Below are positions 6,824 to 11,136 of a stretch of DNA of 11,136 nt, piece after piece. Source of the stretch: Candidatus Aminicenantota bacterium (GTDB lineage: Bacteria; Acidobacteriota; Aminicenantia; UBA2199). The position numbers were made by a program, and so were the translations under genes. The stretch's first letter is position 1. Each line of letters opens with the position of its first letter. The DNA lies in assembly GCA_020355945.1 (NCBI GenBank), contig CP070627.1, forward strand, positions 894,854 to 905,989, read 5' to 3'. Below the pieces are notes generated by a model. The model was given only the letters and a program-made list of their open reading frames with translations. It was not told where the DNA came from and made no database searches.

Positions 6824-6852
6824 TTGAAAAATCTGGCTGATTCAGGTAAAAT
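6824..6852 (+). promoter_or_regulatory. Sigma70-type promoter of the serine hydrolase gene
   Basis: -35 TTGAAA (6824-6829), a 17-base spacer and -10 TAAAAT (6847-6852), predicting a start near 6859 and a leader of about 40 bases. The hexamers and spacing are identical to those of the divergent operon promoter. The -35 boxes face each other across 76 bp (6748-6823), which would hold any shared regulator site; I found no clear palindrome there beyond GAATTC and AAAATTTT. Confidence 0.65.
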
Positions 6853-6898
6853 CCATTTATGAGTATTAGTCAAAAGATTCATATCAAGGAGAAAAAGC

Positions 6899-8488
6899 AT
6901 GGCAACCTTTTCTAAAATGAAACAAAAACCTATTGCATTTTTTATTTGTTTTTTTATTGCTTCACTGGTCTTACTCTCTGCGGCCCAGGGTGAAATTAAT
7001 CTATCCGAACTGGAGAGCTATTTTGAAGCAGCCAGGAAAGAGTGGAAAATACCGGGTATGGCCGTGGCCATTGTAAAAGATGGCAAAGTGGTTTTAGCCA
7101 AAGGATATGGGATAAAAGAGTTTTCTAAAAAGGAAAAAGTGGATGAGAAAACGCTTTTTGCCATTGCCTCAAATACCAAGGCTTTTACTGCTGCCACGCT
7201 GGCAATTTTGAAGGATGAAGGAAAAATCAATTGGGATGACAGGGTTCGAGAATATTTACCCTATTTTAAGCTGTATGATCCTTACGTCACAGAAGAGATG
7301 ACCATCCGGGACCTTTTATGTCACCGGTCCGGTCTTAAAACCTTTAGTGGGGATTTGCTCTGGTATGAAACCTCCTACAGCACGGTGGAAGTCATCAAAC
7401 GGGCAAGATACTTAAAACCGGCCTTTGGTTTTCGCAGCGGGTATGGGTATTCCAATATCATGTTTATGGCAGCGGGTGAAATCGTCCCGGCAGTGACAGG
7501 GAAACCGTGGAAAGACTTTATCAAAGAGCGAATTTTCAAACCTTTGGCAATGAATACCACCAATATCGGCACCACTGATTTAAAAAAATACAACAATGTA
7601 GCGACTCCTCATTATGTCTATCTCGATGGCAGAACCGTAACGGTTCCTTATACGCCTTCGGATAGTCTTGGAGGAGCGGGTTCCATCAATTCCAATGTCA
7701 TTGAGATGGCCCAATGGGTGAAGATGCTTTTGAATAACGGCGTATTTGACAACCAGCGTATACTGGGTGAAGATAGTATATGGGAGATGTGGTCTTCTCA
7801 TACGGTGAACCGGGTGACCCGGTCTGCAAAGGAACTTTTTCCTACTACCCATTTCAGGAGCTATGGCCTGGGATGGGGGTTATCTGATTATCATGGTTAT
7901 AAAGTCATCGGCCATGGTGGTGGTTTGGACGGGATGATATCCAGGGTGGCCCTGGTACCGGAAATAAAACTGGGACTGGTGATTCTTACCAACAGTATTA
8001 ATGGGCTGCCCACTGGTCTGACGTATAAAATCATCGACACCTACCTGGGGGTGAAACCTAAAGACTGGAGCCGCATCTACCTGGAACGATACAATAAATC
8101 CGTAAAAAAAGAAATGCAGCGGGGACTGGAAATAACAAAAAAACGTGTAAAAGGCGCTCATACCGGGGTAAAGCTTGAAGACTATGCCGGTCTTTACCAA
8201 GGGCCCATGTACGGCGATGCAGCGGTGACCTTGAAAAAGGGAAAACTGGTACTTGAGCTTTTGCCTGCGCCTATATTTATTTCAGACCTGGCTCATTTGC
8301 ATTATGATACGTTCGTATTGAAATTGAGAAATACTTTTTCTTTTGTTCCCCACGGCACGGGTACGGTCCAGTTTATTCGTGATAAACAAGGAAACGTGGT
8401 TGAGATGAAGGTGGATATCCCTAATAGAGATTTCTGGTTCGATGAACTGGAATTCAAAAGAAAACCCGGTGAAGAAGAAAATCAATAA
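6899..8488 (+). CDS. Exported serine hydrolase, beta-lactamase/class C PBP family, with DUF3471 tail
   Basis: 529 residues; AAGGAG (6886-6891) precedes ATG 6899 by 7 bases. Residues 1-30 are a Sec signal peptide ending in SAAQG. The Beta-lactamase (PF00144-type) domain at about 36-385 has all three catalytic motifs: SNTK (Ser91 nucleophile, Lys94), YSN (Tyr184, Asn186) and HGG (His339-Gly341, replacing KTG as in esterase/DD-peptidase-like members). A C-terminal domain at about 425-520 (LEDYAGLYQGPMYGDAAV, then LHYDTFVLKL and VQFIRDKQGNVVEM) matches DUF3471. Such proteins are periplasmic or secreted esterases, DD-peptidases or D-amino-acid peptidases; the exact substrate cannot be read here, and true beta-lactamase activity is unlikely. 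It is monocistronic, divergent from the binding-protein operon and convergent with hicB. No strong terminator is seen after it; CCGG-ACAAG-CCGG at about 8500 gives only a 4-bp stem. Confidence 0.93.
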   Translation: MATFSKMKQKPIAFFICFFIASLVLLSAAQGEINLSELESYFEAARKEWKIPGMAVAIVKDGKVVLAKGYGIKEFSKKEKVDEKTLFAIASNTKAFTAATLAILKDEGKINWDDRVREYLPYFKLYDPYVTEEMTIRDLLCHRSGLKTFSGDLLWYETSYSTVEVIKRARYLKPAFGFRSGYGYSNIMFMAAGEIVPAVTGKPWKDFIKERIFKPLAMNTTNIGTTDLKKYNNVATPHYVYLDGRTVTVPYTPSDSLGGAGSINSNVIEMAQWVKMLLNNGVFDNQRILGEDSIWEMWSSHTVNRVTRSAKELFPTTHFRSYGLGWGLSDYHGYKVIGHGGGLDGMISRVALVPEIKLGLVILTNSINGLPTGLTYKIIDTYLGVKPKDWSRIYLERYNKSVKKEMQRGLEITKKRVKGAHTGVKLEDYAGLYQGPMYGDAAVTLKKGKLVLELLPAPIFISDLAHLHYDTFVLKLRNTFSFVPHGTGTVQFIRDKQGNVVEMKVDIPNRDFWFDELEFKRKPGEEENQ

Positions 8489-8519
8489 ACCGGACAAGCC
8501 GGAACCAAAAAGATCAAGG

Positions 8520-8535
8520 GGACAGGCGAAAATTT
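8520..8535 (+). repeat. REP-like GGACAGGCGAAAATTT, copy 1
   Basis: The 16-mer GGACAGGCGAAAATTT recurs exactly at 9146-9161 in the same orientation. Here it is preceded by AAGG and followed by GAAAATTTC. The AAGGGGACAGGCG start is like REP sequences mobilised by RAYT (TnpA-REP) transposases, in which GGGGACAG opens a hairpin. No good inverted partner lies next to it, so this would be a half or decayed element. No RAYT gene is in the window. Confidence 0.5.
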
Positions 8536-8624
8536 GAAAATTTCTGATGAAGAGATTTTTGGTGCTACTTTTATACTTTGACACACTGGCCCCGCCGCCT
8601 AATACTTTTAGTTTTTTTATCCGG

Positions 8625-8951
8625 CTAAAGTCTTGACAGGATATATTGGTTGACCGAGACCCCTTGTTCTGCCGATTTAATGGCTAACTCCCTGTGTAGT
8701 TCCGGGGGAATCCTTAATGTTAAATTACCTTTAAACTTTTTCACGCCCAGGGGCTGCGGTACAGGTTTGTTTTCCTCTTTCAACCAATTTATTGATTCTT
8801 TAACAACAACCCTTATTTCTTTCAATGCATCTTCTGTGGTATTGCCGTGGGCTGCAAGGCCGGGAAATTCAAGACACCTGGCAATAAACACCTGGTCTTC
8901 TTCAGACCACTCAATACGATAAGTGTATTTATCCACAATATTATTTATCAT
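8625..8951 (-). CDS. hicB: HicB-family antitoxin
   Basis: 108 residues. Residues about 8-65 form the HicB-like partial RNase-H fold (YRIEWSEEDQVFIARCLEFP, GLAAHGNTTEDALKEI), and 75-108 form a ribbon-helix-helix DNA-binding tail (GNLTLRIPPELHRELAIKSA, then GVSVNQYILSRL), a common long-form HicB layout. HicB neutralises the HicA mRNA interferase and represses its own operon. GAGG (8961-8958) lies 6 bases before ATG 8951-8949, inside the upstream hicA remnant. The hicA remnant's TGA overlaps the hicB ATG. Because the toxin partner is truncated, this looks like an orphan antitoxin still under its own operator. It is convergent with the serine hydrolase gene, leaving 136 bp between stops. Confidence 0.9.
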   Translation of the reverse strand: MINNIVDKYTYRIEWSEEDQVFIARCLEFPGLAAHGNTTEDALKEIRVVVKESINWLKEENKPVPQPLGVKKFKGNLTLRIPPELHRELAIKSAEQGVSVNQYILSRL

Positions 8952-9052
8952 CTAATGCCTCTAATTCGAGGATTTCCAAAGTACTTTATGCAAAGGTTTA
9001 GCAAATCATTGAACTTGACATTTTTGGGAGTGTCCAATATTTTTTTATCCAC
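8948..9052 (-). pseudogene. hicA: Truncated hicA toxin remnant
   Basis: A 34-codon frame directly upstream of hicB. It opens at GTG 9052-9050 and ends at TGA 8950-8948, overlapping the hicB ATG. Its product contains TPKNVKFNDLLNLCIKYFG and NPRIRG, matching the N-terminal half of HicA toxins (pattern K-N-V/I-R/K-F-x-D-L...YFGxPR-G-S-H). Frame and similarity end just where the essential HicA histidine (the GSH motif) and the remaining beta strands should follow; HicA is normally 60-85 residues. In the next frame the same DNA reads EILELEALDDK then stop (TAA 8943-8941), which looks like a HicA C-terminus. An internal deletion joining the two ends is therefore likely. With no catalytic His it cannot be an active mRNA interferase. 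Confidence 0.72.
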
Positions 9053-9058
9053 GCATAT

Positions 9059-9087
9059 ATGATAGCATATATGCTATCTTTTTTCAA
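9059..9087 (-). promoter_or_regulatory. hicA'B promoter
   Basis: The minus strand has -35 TTGAAA (9087-9082), a 17-base spacer and -10 TATCAT (9064-9059). The predicted start falls at about 9052, the first base of the GTG of the hicA remnant, so the transcript would be nearly leaderless for hicA'. hicB has its own ribosome site. A second TTGAAA at 9095-9090 belongs to a short direct repeat (AGTTGAAA twice) and is too far from the -10. Confidence 0.6.
9061..9078. promoter_or_regulatory. Perfect 18-bp palindromic operator, probable HicB site
   Basis: GATAGCATATATGCTATC is a perfect inverted repeat. It fills most of the spacer of the hicA'B promoter and overlaps its -10. The central CATATATG is repeated at 9054-9061, 12 bp away centre to centre. 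HicB proteins with ribbon-helix-helix tails bind palindromes at their own promoter, so this is a likely autorepression site. It is too AU-rich and lacks a loop to be a terminator. Confidence 0.7.
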
Positions 9088-9145
9088 CTTTTCAACTAAA
9101 AAAAATTTCCAAAATCCACCGCCAGAATAACGAATAAAGTAAGGA

Positions 9146-9161
9146 GGACAGGCGAAAATTT
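9146..9161 (+). repeat. REP-like GGACAGGCGAAAATTT, copy 2
   Basis: Exact second copy of the 16-mer at 8520-8535, same orientation, again preceded by AAGG (AAGGAGGACAGG) and followed by TTCTC, giving a GAAAATTTTC palindrome. Loose similarity continues beyond the core in both copies (GAAGAGATTTTTGG versus TTAAGAGTTTTTACTGG). The two copies lie 626 bp apart and enclose hicA'B with its promoter. Confidence 0.5.
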
Positions 9162-9273
9162 TCTCAAGGTTAAGAGTTTTTACTGGAGAATCCGATTGTA
9201 TTTCGAACATACACTACTCACCTAAACCCCAAGCATAATCGATGCCAAAGTGCCAATTTTTCTCCTTTCCCCG

Positions 9274-9370
9274 CATTTTGATCTGAAATTACCCTTCGTG
9301 GTCTGAAATTACTATTCCTCACCACATTTTGATCTGATATTACCCTTCATTTTGATCTGGATTTACCCAT
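9274..9370. repeat. Tandem ~23-bp repeats, possible remnant of an IS21-like element end
   Basis: Three units of CATTTTGATCTGxxATTACC type lie at 9274-9296, 9325-9347 and 9348-9370, with a partial fourth at about 9300-9317 (GGTCTGAAATTACTATTCC). Units 2 and 3 abut directly. The core is TTTGATCTG, two variable bases, then TTACCC. Multiple near-identical 20-odd-bp transposase sites at one end are typical of the IS21 family. No istA/istB gene is present, so this would be a solo end or scar. The family assignment is inference from pattern only. Confidence 0.5.
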
Positions 9371-9552
9371 TTCATTTTCATTTTTATACCATAATATGGG
9401 CAGATCGTTCGACGAATGAAATAGCCGGACGGTGGTTAATCCTGCGCAGGGTGTTAAAGTAGTACACGGTGTGTCGGCAAATAGGAAGGGTTTTGAAAGT
9501 TTCCCCATGAAAATTTTTGACATTAATTTAGAGAAAAATAGGAGATTAGAAA
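9371..9552. other. Non-coding stretch upstream of the secreted-protein gene
   Basis: No convincing gene. An open frame on the minus strand (LTTVRLFHSSNDLP in it) covers part of the repeats and looks like mobile-element debris rather than a protein. TTGAAA (9493-9498) and TTGACA (9517-9522) occur, but neither has a matching -10 at proper spacing, so the promoter of the next gene is not assigned. Together with 9053-9273 this makes about 500 bp holding only the operator, repeats and AT-rich sequence. Confidence 0.5.
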
Positions 9553-11115
9553 ATGAAAAAAATTTTGATGGTTTTGACACTGTATGTTTTTAGTTTCGTA
9601 AGTTTATCCGCGTTTGGAATTGAAGGGGATAGACCAATTAAAAATGAGGGTATTAATTTGACCAGTGGAGTCGATGAATCCAGGGACCTGGATGCGGAGA
9701 ACCCTAAAAAATTTCCATATATCGGGCAATTCGTGGAAAATTTGAAAAATGACGGATTTATTGTTAGGAAAGGGTATTTAGAGGCGGCATTTCCACTCCT
9801 GTCATATGAAGTGGGAGTGATTCCCAGTTGCTATTACATTAATGCTTCAGCACCTTATATGGTTTGTGCGCTTCCGCTTCCGACATCATCGGGACAGACG
9901 GTGCCCAACAATAATATTAGAGATTTTTTACATAACGGCATGTGGGTGGATTTCCGACTTCGCCAGGACGAAGCAATCGTTTTCATTGGGTGGACACCTC
10001 CCGCGGAAGTCGAATACTTCAGCTATCGCAGCTATTTGTACAACCGGTATCTTCCCGGGGAAAAGAAATTCAAAGATATATTTGCCAGCCTGGGTGATAC
10101 ACTGAACAATCTCACCATTGTCACCACGGATAAATTCAAAAAGCCTGAACCTTTCTACGGTTCCTTTACCATCATTGTAACAACAGCTAACAAGAAGATA
10201 TATAACCTTATCTCTGCTGCTGCCCAACAGGCAAATTATCCCATTGAAATCATAAATAAAGATGTGATACCCCTCAGTTTAGTAAATATGGGATTGGATA
10301 AAGAATGCGATACCTTTATGTTCCTCAACCGTATTGGACCTGAGACGAAAAAAAATAAAAAGATACTCGAAGATTATAGAAACTCTAATCCAATGTTGGT
10401 GTTCCGCTTAACACCCGGGCAAATCAATCCGCCTGCTCCCTTTGAGGTTCCGCGTCTCCGGGTGCGGGGGACAGGAGATACAAAAGAGCTTGACTTAATC
10501 CCTGCTCTCAAAGACCTTCGTAAGGCCATCCTCAATAAATACAAGGACTTCAAGGCAACTGAGTTTAAGACCCGTATCTGGATAGGTGAAGGCTATGATG
10601 CAATCCAGAGAGGGATTGAGGCTTATGGAGAAGACCGTGATGTTGTCTATTTGAAATCCGAACCATTCTTCTTAAACAATGACCCCAATGAGTTCTTGGT
10701 CATTTATGGAGTCAACCATGCAGCCACAAATAAAGCAACCTACTCGAATTTCAGTATCTATGGAACATCTCACCTGAATGGTGTTTGCGGTATGACCAAT
10801 CATGATTTTGCCGGCAGTGCCGAGAAGTATTTACCGGGGTGTAAAGAGGCTAAGTACCTATACGTATGGAAGGTTGCCCGGCGCCGCTGCTGCAAAGATC
10901 ATCGAAACTGCCTTGAAGTCCCTTTTTATAAGGGGATTTGGGGAATCGATCTAAGTGAAGAAGCGTTTGTGGGGTTCCGCGCCTACCTGGAAAAAGCCAC
11001 AAAAGTAGGGCCTTTATCCACGGAACTCCTTTACGACCGCGTTATAAAATTCAGCCCGCATCGCTGGTGGGACCAGGACACTTCCATTGACACCAATAGT
11101 GACAAAATGAAATGA
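9553..11115 (+). CDS. Secreted protein of unknown function, 520 residues
   Basis: I do not recognise a function. AGGAG (9540-9544) lies 8 bases before ATG 9553. Residues 1-22 are a Sec signal peptide (MKKILMVLTLYVFSFVSLSAFG) with no lipobox. The mature part has no TM helix. Visible landmarks: a Tyr/Pro-rich region at about 75-170 (SYEVGVIPSCYYINASAPYM, IGWTPPAEVEYFSYRSYLYN); LRVRGTG at 302-308; and a probably conserved core at about 370-405 (EPFFLNNDPNEFLVIYGVNH, AATNKATYSNFSIYG). Near the end is VWKVARRRCC (438-447), then a segment at about 465-497 containing VGFRAYLE and LLYDRVIKF. Eight cysteines (93, 105, 252, 412, 430, 446, 447, 453), five in 412-453, suggest disulfides after export. No catalytic motif stands out. 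It sits just past mobile-element debris and may be the first gene of a unit, since a ribosome site follows its stop. Confidence 0.88.
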   Translation: MKKILMVLTLYVFSFVSLSAFGIEGDRPIKNEGINLTSGVDESRDLDAENPKKFPYIGQFVENLKNDGFIVRKGYLEAAFPLLSYEVGVIPSCYYINASAPYMVCALPLPTSSGQTVPNNNIRDFLHNGMWVDFRLRQDEAIVFIGWTPPAEVEYFSYRSYLYNRYLPGEKKFKDIFASLGDTLNNLTIVTTDKFKKPEPFYGSFTIIVTTANKKIYNLISAAAQQANYPIEIINKDVIPLSLVNMGLDKECDTFMFLNRIGPETKKNKKILEDYRNSNPMLVFRLTPGQINPPAPFEVPRLRVRGTGDTKELDLIPALKDLRKAILNKYKDFKATEFKTRIWIGEGYDAIQRGIEAYGEDRDVVYLKSEPFFLNNDPNEFLVIYGVNHAATNKATYSNFSIYGTSHLNGVCGMTNHDFAGSAEKYLPGCKEAKYLYVWKVARRRCCKDHRNCLEVPFYKGIWGIDLSEEAFVGFRAYLEKATKVGPLSTELLYDRVIKFSPHRWWDQDTSIDTNSDKMK

Positions 11116-11129
11116 ACCAAATAAGTGTT

Positions 11130-11133
11130 GGAG
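11130..11133 (+). promoter_or_regulatory. Probable Shine-Dalgarno of the next gene
   Basis: GTTGGAGAAA closes the window 15-21 bases after the stop of the secreted-protein gene. GGAG here would serve a start codon just beyond the right edge, implying a co-transcribed downstream gene. Confidence 0.4.
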
Positions 11134-11136
11134 AAA

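Noticed and set aside
6899..8488. True beta-lactamase (antibiotic resistance) gene
   Set aside because: It has HGG in place of KTG and a DUF3471 tail, which fit the broad serine hydrolase/esterase group rather than a dedicated resistance enzyme.
8497..8512. Rho-independent terminator after the serine hydrolase (CCGG-ACAAG-CCGG)
   Set aside because: The stem is only 4 bp and is followed by CCAAAAAGATC rather than a T run.
8998..9210. Minus-strand 70-codon ORF overlapping the hicA remnant region
   Set aside because: It runs across the REP-like copy, the operator and out of frame over hicA'; composition is not protein-like and it has no ribosome site. The hicA-like frame explains the coding signal.
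9274..9370. CRISPR array
   Set aside because: Repeats are not identical, units 2 and 3 abut with no spacer, and no cas gene is near.
9347..9580. Minus-strand 77-codon ORF containing LTTVRLFHSSNDLP
   Set aside because: It covers the start of the secreted-protein gene on the opposite strand and part of the tandem repeats, and has no ribosome site. It may be mobile-element debris, but I could not tie it to a transposase.

Overview
The window reads as a chromosomal segment of a Gram-negative (diderm) bacterium. It carries two OmpA-type peptidoglycan-binding domains, a likely lipoprotein, several Sec signal peptides, consistent GGAGG-type ribosome binding sites and moderate GC. The taxon cannot be fixed from this sequence. 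An uncultured-lineage genome (for example Aminicenantes/Acidobacteriota or Desulfobacterota) would fit the gene style, but that is only an impression.

Bases 1-6632 are one minus-strand operon of six genes, transcribed right to left from a good sigma70-type promoter at about 6719-6747. In order of transcription it encodes: a secreted NMT1-like substrate-binding domain fused to OmpA (4893-6632); a VWA-domain probable lipoprotein with a full MIDAS (4054-4827); an inner-membrane-anchored substrate-binding domain fused to OmpA (2458-4041); a two-TM protein with a long coiled coil (1453-2415); a PspA/IM30-like coiled-coil protein (589-1416); and a plain periplasmic substrate-binding protein of the urea-carboxylase-associated ABC type, cut by the left edge (1-500). 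Gaps are 12 to 88 bp. The three binding domains share an alignable core, so the operon looks like a ligand-binding system built across the envelope and anchored to the wall, the outer and the inner membrane. A permease, an ATPase and urea-degradation genes may lie to the left, outside the window.

Bases 6633-6898 are a divergent promoter region with two mirror-image TTGAAA-17-TAAAAT promoters. The right one drives an exported serine beta-lactamase-like hydrolase with a DUF3471 tail (6899-8488).

Bases 8489-9552 are an accessory patch. It holds a hicB antitoxin gene behind a truncated hicA remnant, a perfect 18-bp palindromic operator set inside the hicA promoter, two copies of a REP-like GGACAGGCG sequence bracketing the cassette, and a tandem array of about 23-bp repeats resembling the multi-site end of an IS21-like element.

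Bases 9553-11115 encode a secreted, cysteine-containing protein of about 520 residues that I do not recognise functionally. The window ends at the Shine-Dalgarno sequence of a probable next gene.
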